Translations under genes and position numbers: made by a program
NCBI RefSeq assembly: GCF_016775155.1
Contig: NZ_JAEUGD010000066.1
Span: forward strand, 282,832 to 346,831
Origin: Fulvivirga marina
GTDB lineage: Bacteria > Bacteroidota > Bacteroidia > Cytophagales > Cyclobacteriaceae
DNA: 64,000 nucleotides
Reading direction: 5' to 3'
Shown here: positions 1 to 8,580 of the stretch, one piece after another
Layout: the number at the start of each line of letters is the position of its first letter
How positions within the stretch are numbered: the first letter of the stretch is position 1
The notes under the pieces: model-generated
What the model saw: the letters and a program-made list of their open reading frames with translations, nothing else
The model's database searches: none
Told to the model about the DNA's origin: nothing

Positions 1-1155
1 AAGTTAGCCTCCTGGGATGCTGCCGGTATTTCGGCTATATGGCTTCCTCCCGTTTCTAAAGCTCAAAATGGACCATTCTCTATGGGGTATGATCCAGCTG
101 ATTACTTTGACTTTGGAAATTACAATCAACATGGATCTCTTGAAACCCGTTTTGGATCTAAAACAGAGTTACAAAGCCTGATCACAACCGCACATAACTA
201 CAACATCGATGTTTATGCAGATATTGTGATCAACCATAACAGTGGTGGCGACCTTGAAGCCAACCCTAATACAGGCACAAATACCTATACTGACTTTAAC
301 CCTGCTTCAGGCAAATTTTACAGAAGCTATAATGACTTTCATCCTAATGGTTATGCCAATAATGATGAAGGTATTTTCGGAGGATTTCCTGACTTGAGCC
401 ATTCCGTACCTTATGTACAAGACTGGTTATGGAAAAGAAGCGATGGAGTTGGCAAATATTATAAAAATACAATGGGGTTTGACGGATTCCGCTTTGACTA
501 TGTGAAAGGCTTTGGAGGCTGGGTTGTACGTGATTGGATGAATAATGTCGGAGGTTTTGCTGTAGGAGAATACTGGGATGGCAATGCACAGCTTTTACAA
601 AATTGGGTTAATGCAACAAACAGAACATCATCAGCTTTTGATTTTGCCTGCTATTACAGAATGGATGAAGCTTTTGATGGTAATAACCTTAACAAGCTTA
701 ATGATGACATGCTATGGAAACGTGACCCTTCCAAAACTGTAACTTTTGTAACCAACCACGATACAGATGTAATCTGGGACAAAATGCATGCCTACGCTTA
801 CATCATGACCCATGAAGGATACCCCACTGTTTTCTATAGAGATTATGAAGAGTGGCTGGATAAAAGCAAGCTGAACAACCTCATATGGATACACCGAAAC
901 AAGGCTGTTGGCTCTACCACTATACTATATACCGATAATGATGAGTATGTAGCCAAAAGAAATGGTTCCCCAGGTTTAGTAGTATACCTGAATGACTCTA
1001 ACAATTGGGTTGAAAGATGGGTAGAAACCAACTGGAGTAGCACAACAATAAAAGACTACACTGGAAATTCTAACTGGGAACCCACGACACAAAGTGGGAA
1101 ATGGGTGAAAATTCAATGTCCTCCAAACAGTTACACCATCTGGTCTCCAAAATAA
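1..1155 (+). CDS. alpha-amylase, GH13 (archaeal/plant-like subfamily), 5' truncated by window edge
   Basis: The open frame runs in from position 1 (K-L-A-S-W-D...), so the true start lies outside the window. The visible part is the C-terminal ~384 residues of a GH13 alpha-amylase that cleaves internal alpha-1,4 bonds of starch or glycogen. The catalytic triad is visible: nucleophile Asp in GFRFDYVKG (codon 496-498), acid/base Glu in VGEYWD (codon 568-570) and transition-state Asp in NHDTD (codon 760-762). From memory, long stretches (GYDPxDYFD, ETRFGSK, INHxxGGDLE, DEGxFGGFPD, VFYRDYEEWL, SGKWVxIxxPP) match Thermococcales/Pyrococcus amylases of subfamily GH13_7 rather than the usual Bacteroidota SusG type. 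The frame ends right after a short beta-sheet C domain, so there is no T9SS tail. A strong hairpin terminator follows at 1182. Family is very sure; subfamily and origin are inference. Confidence 0.93.
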   Translation, partial: KLASWDAAGISAIWLPPVSKAQNGPFSMGYDPADYFDFGNYNQHGSLETRFGSKTELQSLITTAHNYNIDVYADIVINHNSGGDLEANPNTGTNTYTDFNPASGKFYRSYNDFHPNGYANNDEGIFGGFPDLSHSVPYVQDWLWKRSDGVGKYYKNTMGFDGFRFDYVKGFGGWVVRDWMNNVGGFAVGEYWDGNAQLLQNWVNATNRTSSAFDFACYYRMDEAFDGNNLNKLNDDMLWKRDPSKTVTFVTNHDTDVIWDKMHAYAYIMTHEGYPTVFYRDYEEWLDKSKLNNLIWIHRNKAVGSTTILYTDNDEYVAKRNGSPGLVVYLNDSNNWVERWVETNWSSTTIKDYTGNSNWEPTTQSGKWVKIQCPPNSYTIWSPK

Positions 1156-1181
1156 AAGTTTTTAGTTCATAATGTAGAATG

Positions 1182-1232
1182 ACTGCCCTGGTTTTCAATA
1201 TTGATTGAAAAATACCTGGGCAGTTGTTATTT
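1182..1232 (+). terminator. terminator of the alpha-amylase gene
   Basis: A nested inverted repeat: outer arms ACTGCCC (1182-1188) and GGGCAGT (1218-1224), inner arms TTTTCAAT (1192-1199) and ATTGAAAA (1204-1211), followed by a T-rich stretch (TTGTTATTTTA). It separates the amylase from the next gene. Confidence 0.75.
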
Positions 1233-1239
1233 TAGTCCA

Positions 1240-2199
1240 ATGCGATATATTATAATTATTCTTATCACAAGCCTTTCGTTCGCCTGCCAACCTCAGCGTG
1301 AAGAAGTAAATACACAGGCTTTATTTCAGCGATACCCGCAATTTTCAGGTTACACGTTTGAATATAAAACGAAGACATCTCCAGATAACCTGCATATCAA
1401 ATTCTTTGCTAACCCCTCAACCGGCCATGTGCTTGCATGGATTACTTACACTGATGATTTTGCAGGAAAGGACATATTTTCCCCTGAAGGTTTGTCGATT
1501 ACAGCTTTTGAAGGAGGACGAGCCAACCCCAGGGAAGTTATTCCGGTAGACCCTGCTATTGCCAAACAGTCTCTTTTGATTCCCTTTGAGGTAGTCAACG
1601 ATCGATGGTTTTACAAAAAAACAAACCTGATAGGAGACCTTTGTCCCTCCTACTCCCTGAAAATAACCAGTCTGAATAAAAAAATAGAATTTGAGGCTAA
1701 CAAAAGTAGTTATAACCAATACCTTGAAAAACATGGGATAAAAAGAGCTACAACGCTCTATAATGTAGCTCTGGACACCTTAACACAAAGTAACTATCAG
1801 GTTAGTAATGGGTTATCGTCCTTCCTTCATGCAGATGAAAATGAGTTATCATTAGCTGGGATTAACCTTCAATTACAGGCCTACCAACTGAAAAATAGCC
1901 TCAAACTCTCTGTTAAAATAGTCAATCATGGAAAACATGAGTTACTCATACAGCCGGATGTTTTTATTATTAAATCGAATAGCAAGCTAATCCAACCGGA
2001 AATTTTCTCATCTGAATTAAAACAACTTCGAAAGGGTGACCGCTTTATACAAGATTTTGTTTACCCTACAGACCATGAATTGAAGCAGTTTACACTGTTA
2101 AAGGAGGCCGTACAAGTTATCATTAATACCAAACCAGTGAACCTGTTCATTCAAAATATTGAATTTAAAAAAACAAACTATTCTTCGCTTGAGGGGTAA
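1240..2199 (+). CDS. hypothetical lipoprotein
   Basis: A 319-residue protein with a lipoprotein signal peptide: MRYIIIILITSLSFAC, with the lipobox SFAC giving Cys16. The ATG at 1240 is chosen over an in-frame TTG at 1201 because the latter lies inside the terminator hairpin and would place 13 extra residues before the signal peptide. No enzyme motif is recognised. The body looks beta-rich; residues ~190-300 (LAGINLQLQAYQLKN, LSVKIVNHGKHELLIQPDVF) resemble an immunoglobulin-like sandwich. It was probably exported and anchored to a membrane. It stands alone between a terminator and a decayed gene. Function unknown. Confidence 0.75.
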   Translation: MRYIIIILITSLSFACQPQREEVNTQALFQRYPQFSGYTFEYKTKTSPDNLHIKFFANPSTGHVLAWITYTDDFAGKDIFSPEGLSITAFEGGRANPREVIPVDPAIAKQSLLIPFEVVNDRWFYKKTNLIGDLCPSYSLKITSLNKKIEFEANKSSYNQYLEKHGIKRATTLYNVALDTLTQSNYQVSNGLSSFLHADENELSLAGINLQLQAYQLKNSLKLSVKIVNHGKHELLIQPDVFIIKSNSKLIQPEIFSSELKQLRKGDRFIQDFVYPTDHELKQFTLLKEAVQVIINTKPVNLFIQNIEFKKTNYSSLEG

Positions 2200-2313
2200 T
2201 TTTTAATCGCTTATAAAGTAAAACAAATTGATCCTATCTTAATTTCACGATACAAAAGTGAGCTCAAATCATAAGAGCTCTGATTATCAGATTATTTTGT
2301 TTACTAAAATAAC

Positions 2314-2780
2314 ATGGGTTTACTTCAACAATTTGAGAATACCTCCTATGACACCACCAAAGTTAGAGTTCTTTCAGGCCTATCTTGGTGTCCGATTATT
2401 CCCAGGGATAGAGCGAAAATCTATGCGCATGACGCTCTGTCAATTGCTGAAAATAACGGGTATCAATTTGGCATTGATAACCTTTTCACAAAACCTTCCG
2501 AGGTTGAGCACCATACCTTAAAAGCCACTGAAATTTACAGAAAGCGAAACAATGATTCATGAAGGACGATCTTTATTGGCTGCTGCTCAATACCTTGATG
2601 TAAGTGCCTATTACAAAAAACTCTGAATCATGCCCACCATTTTCTTACTCTCAATGAAGGGAAAAGAGATTATGAGTCCAAAAAATTTGGAGTCTAATCG
2701 GAGAAGTGTACCGGATATCAGAAAACTACGAACAGAGCACTAGATTCCTTCCTACAATCTGTTAAATATGTAAACCATAC
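2314..2780 (+). pseudogene. decayed TPR-protein gene fragment with several frame breaks
   Basis: Three stretches read consistently as tetratricopeptide-like sequence but in different frames. 2314-2562 gives KVRVLSGLSW...DRAKIYAHDALSIAENNGY...ATEIYRKRNN and then a stop. 2552-2626 continues with EGRSLLAAAQYLDVSAYYKKL. From 2627 a third frame gives NHAHHFLTLNEGKRDYESKKFGV, an in-frame TAA, then SEKCTGYQKTTNRALDSFLQSVKYV. Read in order they resemble the TPR sensor region of Bacteroidota histidine kinases, cyclases or LuxR-type regulators (sporadic repeats with 'A..YAE.AL.IAE..GY..G'). No start, signal peptide or output domain survives. The nature of the intact parent is a guess; the frame breaks are visible directly. 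Confidence 0.55.
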
Positions 2781-2963
2781 ATGCAACTCGTACTCTTTCC
2801 CTTCATTAATATTGCTACAGTATATAAAAACTGAAAGTCTCTCATCAAAAACACACCTCCTTTTTCCTGATTATAAAACATTTCAAACCTTTACAGTACC
2901 TACTTTTCTAAAAAAGCTTAGGACTTTAATTCTTTGAATTTTAGATTTTTATCAATCTTACCT

Positions 2964-2971
2964 TATTTTTG
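2964..2971 (+). promoter_or_regulatory. putative -7 box (TAttTTTG) of the capA-merR-dprA-dnaJ operon
   Basis: A perfect match to the Bacteroidota -7 consensus TAnnTTTG lies 19 bases before the capA ATG. A TTTG at 2933-2936 is 27 bases upstream, longer than the usual ~19-base spacing, so the -33 element is uncertain. Confidence 0.5.
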
Positions 2972-2990
2972 CGCCCCCGTGATTAACACT

Positions 2991-4193
2991 ATGATATACA
3001 CTTCAATAAAATATTTATGTCTGTTGTTGGCTATAACGGTAGTATTTAGTGCTTGTAAGGTATCCAGACCTTCTCAAAAAACTACTGAAAGTCAAACAGA
3101 TACATTAGGAATCGTTAAAACAGATACCACTATTCAAGAGCCTGCGGACTCAACAATAGCCCAAGTTCCCGAGGTTCAGGATTCTGTTGTCATTGGCATT
3201 CACCGTGTGCTCAAAGACACTCTGACCATAGTGGGTGTTGGAGATATCATGATGGGCACCAACTACCCTGAAAATTGGTACTTACCCTCCAATCATGGCG
3301 CTCAGTTATTTGCTGAAGTAGACACCATTCTTCGTAATGCTGATGTTACCTTTGGTAACCTGGAAGGTGTTATACTTAACAAAGGAGGAGATGCAAAATA
3401 CTGTAGAGACCCAAAAGTTTGTTATATATTCCGGTCACCCGAATACCTGGCACAGAACCTGGTAAAAACAGGTTTTGATGTAATGAGCACTGCCAACAAT
3501 CATGCAGGCGACTTCGGTACTCCCGGAAGAAAAAACACAATGAAGGTTCTGGACTCCCTGGGTATCAACCATGCAGGCCTACTCACCAATCCTTACACTA
3601 CCTTTGAAAGAGATGGGATGCGATATGGTTTTGCTGCTTTTGCTCCCAATACAGGTACTGTAAGCATTAATGATATTGCCAACGCGAAGAAGATTGTTGC
3701 ACACCTTGACTCTATAAGTGATATAGTTATCATCAGCTTTCATGGAGGCGCTGAAGGCAGCAAATATCAACATGTAACGCGAAAGAATGAGTACTTCTAT
3801 GGAGAGAACCGTGGCAATGTCTATTTATTTGCCCATCAGGTTATTGATGCCGGTGCTGATATTGTTTTTGGACATGGTCCGCACGTTACAAGGGCAGTCG
3901 AGGTTTACAAAAACAAGTTTATAGCATATAGCCTGGGCAATTTTTGCACCTACGCTCGATTTAATTTAAGAGGAGATAACGGACTGGCTCCTATCATTAA
4001 AGTTTTTACCGACAGCTATGGAAATTTTATAAAAGGTGAAATCACTCCAGTGATACAGATCGCTCCCGGAGGCCCCAGCATCGATCCTCAAAAGCGAGTC
4101 ATCTCCCGTTTGCAACAACTTACCGAAAAAGATTTCCCTGAAGTAAAAATAAAAATTGACGATAGCGGTATAATTACTTATATTCAAGACTGA
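2991..4193 (+). CDS. CapA-family lipoprotein (PGA_cap metallophosphoesterase fold)
   Basis: About 400 residues from the ATG at 2991, which starts a clean lipoprotein signal (MIYTSIKYLCLLLAITVVFSAC); a longer frame from 2934 would overlap the promoter. After a Thr/Ser/Pro linker come the CapA hallmarks in order: GVGDIMMGTNYP, NLEG, TANNHAGDFG, ISFHGGAEG, GHGPHV and YSLGNF, the metal-binding segments of the calcineurin-like CapA domain. Family members take part in poly-gamma-glutamate or capsule metabolism, but many Bacteroidota copies have no capsule genes nearby and their role is unknown. The next gene (merR) starts 7 bases downstream, so it probably heads an operon. Confidence 0.85.
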   Translation: MIYTSIKYLCLLLAITVVFSACKVSRPSQKTTESQTDTLGIVKTDTTIQEPADSTIAQVPEVQDSVVIGIHRVLKDTLTIVGVGDIMMGTNYPENWYLPSNHGAQLFAEVDTILRNADVTFGNLEGVILNKGGDAKYCRDPKVCYIFRSPEYLAQNLVKTGFDVMSTANNHAGDFGTPGRKNTMKVLDSLGINHAGLLTNPYTTFERDGMRYGFAAFAPNTGTVSINDIANAKKIVAHLDSISDIVIISFHGGAEGSKYQHVTRKNEYFYGENRGNVYLFAHQVIDAGADIVFGHGPHVTRAVEVYKNKFIAYSLGNFCTYARFNLRGDNGLAPIIKVFTDSYGNFIKGEITPVIQIAPGGPSIDPQKRVISRLQQLTEKDFPEVKIKIDDSGIITYIQD

Positions 4194-4200
4194 ATTATCC

Positions 4201-4539
4201 ATGCCTTATAAAGAGAAGACCATAGAGAAGAAGTACTACGCCATTGGAGAAGTGGCAGCTATGTTCAACGTGGCAACTTCATTAATTCGGTTCTGGGAAA
4301 CCGAATTTGACATTATCAAACCAAAAAAAAACCGCAAAGGTAATCGTCAGTTCACCAAAGAAGACATTGACAATGTAAGGCTTATCTACCATCTTGTAAA
4401 GGAAAGAGGTTTCACCCTGCAAGGAGCAAAGGACATGCTCAAGAATGACTCCAATGCAGTAAAAGATAAGATGGATATGATTGACTCTTTAACCAGGGTT
4501 AAGGAATTTCTCCAAGAATTGAGACAGCAGATCCCTTAA
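4201..4539 (+). CDS. MerR-family transcriptional regulator (small, DNA-binding part only)
   Basis: 112 residues. The N-terminal winged helix-turn-helix of the MerR family is clear at residues ~12-80: YAIGEVAAMFNVATSLIRFWE, then a wing with NRKGNRQFTKEDID and VRLIYHLVKERGFTLQGAK. A short C-terminal helix (~90-110) would provide dimer contacts; there is no ligand domain and no metal-binding Cys pattern. This short MerR next to dprA is a recurrent arrangement in Bacteroidota as far as I recall. It lies 7 bases after capA and 12 bases before dprA, and is presumably co-transcribed with both. Target genes unknown. Confidence 0.9.
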   Translation: MPYKEKTIEKKYYAIGEVAAMFNVATSLIRFWETEFDIIKPKKNRKGNRQFTKEDIDNVRLIYHLVKERGFTLQGAKDMLKNDSNAVKDKMDMIDSLTRVKEFLQELRQQIP

Positions 4540-4551
4540 GCAAATCACAAT

Positions 4552-5667
4552 ATGGATCAGAATCGGCTGGCTCAACTGGCACTACATTTCATTCCAGGAA
4601 TTGGGAATTTCACGGTCAAACAACTCATTAGCTATTCTGGTTCTGCCGAAAATGTATTTAACCTGCCCAAGGCTAAACTGCTAAAAATACCAGGTATTGG
4701 TCCAGCTACGGCAAAATCAATACTGGAACATCGCCCTTTCGCCAAAGCGGAAGAAGAACTAGTCAAGGCAGAAAAGGAAAATACGAGGTTACTTCTCTAT
4801 TCAGACAAAGACTTCCCTCAAAGGTTGAAACACATTAACAATGCTCCTTCCCTACTATACTACAAAGGTAACGCTGACCTAAACGCAGAAAAGATAGTTG
4901 CTATTGTAGGAACAAGAAATGCTACTCAATATGGACGAGATTTCACGGCAGAATTCATCGCAGGACTTAAATCTCACAACACTCTAATTGTAAGCGGATT
5001 AGCATATGGCATTGATATTCAAGCTCATAAATGCTCTATAAAATCCGGACTGCCGACGGTAGGTGTAATGGCAAGTGGAATTGACATTATCTATCCGGCA
5101 TTGCATAGAGAAACTGCGCAGCAAATGACCGGGTATGGCGGTATACTTTCCGAACATAGTTTCGGGAGCAAACCGGATGCTCCTAAATTCCCTGCGAGAA
5201 ACAGAATCATTGCTGGTATGGCGGACGCTATCGTAGTGGTAGAGGCTGCTAAAAAGGGAGGTGCCTTGATTACGGCAGAAATTGCCAATAGTTATAGCAA
5301 AGATGTATTTGCTGTTCCAGGGGACTTAAAAAGCTCTTTTTCAGAGGGGTGTAACAACCTGATTAAAACAAATAAGGCACATCTATTAACGAGCGTAAGT
5401 GATCTGGAATATATCATGAACTGGGCTCCTTTGGAAGAAGGAAAGAAAAAACCAGAGCCACAAATCGACATTTCATCCCTGGATGATGATGAAGCTTTGG
5501 TCTTTTCAGAACTAAAAAAACATGACACTGCTGTTGCCATAGATAACCTTAGCTGGCAAACCCAGCTTCCTGTAAGTAGATTAGCTTCAGTTTTACTGAA
5601 CCTCGAATTCAAAGGGTTCGTTAACTCCTTACCGGGAAAAAGCTATAAGCTTGCCAACAGTAAATGA
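4552..5667 (+). CDS. dprA: DNA-processing protein DprA
   Basis: 371 residues, full length. DprA loads RecA onto incoming single-stranded DNA during natural transformation. Domain order: N-terminal helix-hairpin-helix pair (~residues 10-60, IPGIGNFTVKQL and IPGIGPATAKSIL), Rossmann-like DprA core (~85-290) with IVGTRNATQYG, SGLAYGIDIQAH, SEHSFG and VVEAAKKGGALITAEIA, then a C-terminal winged helix (~310-370) common in this phylum. It overlaps the following dnaJ-type gene by 4 bases (ATGA), indicating translational coupling. Confidence 0.97.
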   Translation: MDQNRLAQLALHFIPGIGNFTVKQLISYSGSAENVFNLPKAKLLKIPGIGPATAKSILEHRPFAKAEEELVKAEKENTRLLLYSDKDFPQRLKHINNAPSLLYYKGNADLNAEKIVAIVGTRNATQYGRDFTAEFIAGLKSHNTLIVSGLAYGIDIQAHKCSIKSGLPTVGVMASGIDIIYPALHRETAQQMTGYGGILSEHSFGSKPDAPKFPARNRIIAGMADAIVVVEAAKKGGALITAEIANSYSKDVFAVPGDLKSSFSEGCNNLIKTNKAHLLTSVSDLEYIMNWAPLEEGKKKPEPQIDISSLDDDEALVFSELKKHDTAVAIDNLSWQTQLPVSRLASVLLNLEFKGFVNSLPGKSYKLANSK

Positions 5668-6701
5668 GAGATAATTACTATCACATTTTAGGACTGGACA
5701 ATTTTGCCTCTCAGAGTGAAATAAAAAGTGCCTATCGGAGGTTAGCAAAGAAGTATCACCCAGATAAAAATTCCGGTGACCCTGATAGTGAGGAGAAGTT
5801 CAAAAGAGTCAATAAGGCGTACAAGGTCTTGACAAACCCTGCCAAAAAGCCTAGCTATGATCAACTTTTGAAGCAGCAGATAGCGGCTCCAAATTCGCCT
5901 AATTATGCTCCCCGACAATCGCACTATACCACTGAAAAGCGCAAGTATACTCCAACAGCATGGATGCTGGCCCGAGTCTTTATAATTGCTTTTATCATGG
6001 CAATTATACTCATCCCCATAGGGCTTATCTATAAATCTTCAATAACTTCTTATGAAAGAGGTATGGAGGCTTTGCAAAAACAGGAATACTACCAGTCCCT
6101 AAACCATTTTGACCGTGCAATTACCACTTTCGGAGGTCGGGCAGTAGAAGCTGGAATTGAAGGAGGTAAGATATGCATCTACAACCTTCATAACTATGAG
6201 CAAGGATTATATTTTGTAAACCGTGGGTTGGAGCATGCTGAAAGGCAATCGCAGTTTGCCGAGCTATATTACCTGAAAGCACTTTCTTATAAAGGTCTCA
6301 GCAATTATGAAGAATCGATGAAAGCATTGAGTATGGCTGATTCTCTTCAATATACTACAGATAGTCTGGAGCTTCAGCTTGGCCTTTTGCATGCATTTGG
6401 CCTACACGAATTTAATAAAGGTGAGAAGAACTTTAACTACCTTATTGAACACAATATCCATTTGCAAACAGCTCTATTTGGTAAGGCATGGTGCCTTCAA
6501 AATCAGGAACGGTATAGAGAGGCTGCCATTACTTACTCAAAAGTTATAGAAATGGATCCAAGTCACGCTATTTCCTACTATTACAGGGGTTTGAATGAGA
6601 TAAGCTATTATGACAGCTCAGCTGCCTGCCAAGACTTTGCTAACGCGATGGAGTTGGGATATTATAAAGCAGAAACTTTATTTAAATACCACTGTGAGTA
6701 G
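5664..6701 (+). CDS. membrane-anchored DnaJ-domain protein with TPR repeats
   Basis: 345 residues. An N-terminal J domain (residues ~3-65) carries the essential HPD at 32-34 (KKYHPDKNSG), so it should stimulate an Hsp70. A single transmembrane segment follows (~98-122, ARVFIIAFIMAIILIPIGLIY), then several TPR units to the C terminus (for example ALFGKAWCLQNQERYREAAITYSKVIE). It lacks the Gly/Phe and zinc-finger parts of true DnaJ. It is the last gene of the capA-merR-dprA operon, with its start overlapping dprA. Probably recruits DnaK to membrane clients; clients unknown. Confidence 0.9.
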   Translation: MRDNYYHILGLDNFASQSEIKSAYRRLAKKYHPDKNSGDPDSEEKFKRVNKAYKVLTNPAKKPSYDQLLKQQIAAPNSPNYAPRQSHYTTEKRKYTPTAWMLARVFIIAFIMAIILIPIGLIYKSSITSYERGMEALQKQEYYQSLNHFDRAITTFGGRAVEAGIEGGKICIYNLHNYEQGLYFVNRGLEHAERQSQFAELYYLKALSYKGLSNYEESMKALSMADSLQYTTDSLELQLGLLHAFGLHEFNKGEKNFNYLIEHNIHLQTALFGKAWCLQNQERYREAAITYSKVIEMDPSHAISYYYRGLNEISYYDSSAACQDFANAMELGYYKAETLFKYHCE

Positions 6702-6797
6702 TATTCTCGTTGATTCTTTTTATTTCAAACTCCTAACTCAAGTGCCTTATTCTTAACTTTCCATTTATTACAATGCGAAACACCAGACTCGGTATAC

Positions 6798-6828
6798 AAA
6801 AAAGACTCCGCCGAAGCAGAGTCCTTTT
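6798..6828. terminator. bidirectional terminator between convergent genes
   Basis: Hairpin arms GACTCcGC / GCaGAGTC (6804-6823) with a CGAA tetraloop, preceded by six A and followed by four T. It can therefore stop transcription from the dnaJ-like operon on the plus strand and from the TPR gene on the minus strand. Confidence 0.8.
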
Positions 6829-6845
6829 ACCATGAAAAACCCCGA

Positions 6846-7496
6846 TTAGTTATCTTTATTATCATTATCAGTAGAATACATCCGCTGATTACATTGTTCC
6901 CTTATAATATCATATGCTTTTAAATCACCCAGTTCTCCTGCCTTACTTAGGTCAAGACATCCTTTCTGCAACTGACCAAACTCCAACCTGAGTACTCCAC
7001 GCAGATAATAGGCGTCCACATTCTTTGGGTTGAGTTCCAATATTTTAGAACAGTCATTTATAGCGTCCTGATAGGCTTCCAGTTGTTGCTTTGCCTGCCC
7101 TCGTCTGTAATAGGCGTCCAGATTATTCGCATCCATCTCAATAGTAGAAGAGTAATCCTCAATCGCTCCGTAATAGTCTTGCAATCTGTATTTGATATTA
7201 CCTCTGGCAAAATAAGCTTCTGCGTATTTATTATTCTTTTCGATAGCCGTATTGAAGTCTTTCATTGCTCCATGGATATCTTCAAATGCTTCTTTTATTT
7301 TTCCTCGCATATAGTAAGCCTGAGCATAGTTAGGATCAATTTCAATAGCTTTATTGTAATTGATTACAGCCTGCATATATTCACGCTGTTCATAAAGCTT
7401 CTTTCCTTTGTCCGTAAATTCTGCAGCTGTTTGTCCGTACGAGGTAATTGAAAGAATCAGACCAACGGCCACAATAATATATTTTTTCATTTTCAA
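6846..7496 (-). CDS. exported tetratricopeptide-repeat protein
   Basis: 216 residues with an N-terminal signal peptide (KKYIIVAVGLILSITSYGQ, predicted cleavage after YGQ). The rest is five consecutive 34-residue TPRs, each with the pattern A..Y..RG..K..L..Y..AI.D....I and spaced evenly from residue ~28 to ~195. It is probably a periplasmic scaffold or adaptor. No catalytic domain is present. It is a single gene convergent with the dnaJ-like operon. A second in-frame ATG two codons downstream is equally possible as start. Confidence 0.85.
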   Translation of the reverse strand: MKMKKYIIVAVGLILSITSYGQTAAEFTDKGKKLYEQREYMQAVINYNKAIEIDPNYAQAYYMRGKIKEAFEDIHGAMKDFNTAIEKNNKYAEAYFARGNIKYRLQDYYGAIEDYSSTIEMDANNLDAYYRRGQAKQQLEAYQDAINDCSKILELNPKNVDAYYLRGVLRLEFGQLQKGCLDLSKAGELGDLKAYDIIREQCNQRMYSTDNDNKDN

Positions 7497-7565
7497 TTTT
7501 AATTGGTTTTTCAGGGTAACAAATTCCTAACAAAAAGAATGCTAAAAACTTAAAATAAATTTAAA

Positions 7566-8420
7566 TCAATGAAACTGGGTAAAAATAGCAGGTGCAGCAC
7601 CCACCGCCTCTAAGAAGAGTTTTTGATTTAGTCCTAAATCGGGATTTTTTGTCTCTAAATAGGACACAATTTTCTCCGTGGCAATATTTCCTACTAAATC
7701 ATCTTTAGCCATGGGACATCCACCATACCCATTGATAGCCCCATCAAAACGGCGACATCCAGCCATATAAGCAGCATCTATCTTTTCCTGGGCAGTATTA
7801 GGGTTGGAATGTAAATGCGCTCCGAATTCAATATTAGGGTACCCCTTAATAAGGTTTTTATACAAATAAGTAATGTTTTCCCGATTTGAGACACCGATCG
7901 TATCTGCTAAAGAAACTATACCTATTCCCATGGAAGACAATATATCCGTGAACTTACCCACTATTTCAACATCGTATGGATCGCCATATGGATTACCAAA
8001 CCCCATAGAAATGTATGATACCAGCCGCTTATTATGTTTTATACAGATCTCTTGTATTTCGTTGAGGGTATTGAGTGCCTCCGCAATCGACTTATTTGTA
8101 TTTCTTTTCTGGAAAGTTTCAGATATGGAGAAAGGGAAACCCAGATAAGTAATAGCATCATATTGAGCCGCATCATGAGCCCCTCTGGTATTAGCTACAA
8201 TGGCTAGCAATTTGGACTTGCTGTCTCTCAAATCAAGCCCAGCCAGTACCTCAGCCGTATCCTTCATTTGAGGAATAGCTTTTGGAGAAACAAAACTTCC
8301 GAAATCGATGGTATCAAACCCAACTTTCAAAAGTTTATTTATATATTCAACCTTTAATTCAGTAGGTATAAATTCTTTGATACCTTGCATAGCATCTCTG
8401 GGGCACTCTATTATTTTCAT
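7566..8420 (-). CDS. mvaB: hydroxymethylglutaryl-CoA lyase
   Basis: 284 residues from the ATG at 8420. HMG-CoA lyase splits 3-hydroxy-3-methylglutaryl-CoA into acetyl-CoA and acetoacetate in leucine degradation. The TIM-barrel HMGL-like domain begins KIIECPRDAMQG (catalytic Arg-Asp), followed by FVSPKAIPQM, IGVSN, GAHLHSNP and the family signature GYGGCPMAKDDLVGN with its reactive Cys. An upstream in-frame ATG at 8444 is rejected because the -7 promoter box overlaps it (8442-8449). No other leucine-degradation gene is adjacent. Confidence 0.93.
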   Translation of the reverse strand: MKIIECPRDAMQGIKEFIPTELKVEYINKLLKVGFDTIDFGSFVSPKAIPQMKDTAEVLAGLDLRDSKSKLLAIVANTRGAHDAAQYDAITYLGFPFSISETFQKRNTNKSIAEALNTLNEIQEICIKHNKRLVSYISMGFGNPYGDPYDVEIVGKFTDILSSMGIGIVSLADTIGVSNRENITYLYKNLIKGYPNIEFGAHLHSNPNTAQEKIDAAYMAGCRRFDGAINGYGGCPMAKDDLVGNIATEKIVSYLETKNPDLGLNQKLFLEAVGAAPAIFTQFH

Positions 8421-8441
8421 ATCTGTTTTTAAGTAGGTATG

Positions 8442-8473
8442 CAAATGTATTAGTTAGGCCTATAAAAGACAAA
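8442..8473 (-). promoter_or_regulatory. promoter of the HMG-CoA lyase gene
   Basis: On the minus strand a TTTG (-33 box, 8470-8473) is followed after 20 bases by TACATTTG (8442-8449), a perfect TAnnTTTG -7 box. This is the canonical Bacteroidota sigma-A promoter layout, and it sets the translation start at 8420. Confidence 0.75.
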
Positions 8474-8580
8474 AACATACCATTGAACGATCAAATTGTT
8501 TATTTATCCTTCACAATAAAAAAAATTATAGTTTTAATTTTTAGATTGACTATCCAAAACTTGCTAAAACATTAATTAAC

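Noticed and set aside
1201..1239. In-frame TTG start extending the lipoprotein by 13 residues
   Set aside because: It lies inside the amylase terminator hairpin and would put non-signal residues ahead of a clean lipoprotein signal.
2258..2521. 87-codon open frame overlapping the TPR remnant
   Set aside because: The sequence is low in protein character and the TPR-like reading in the neighbouring frame explains the region.
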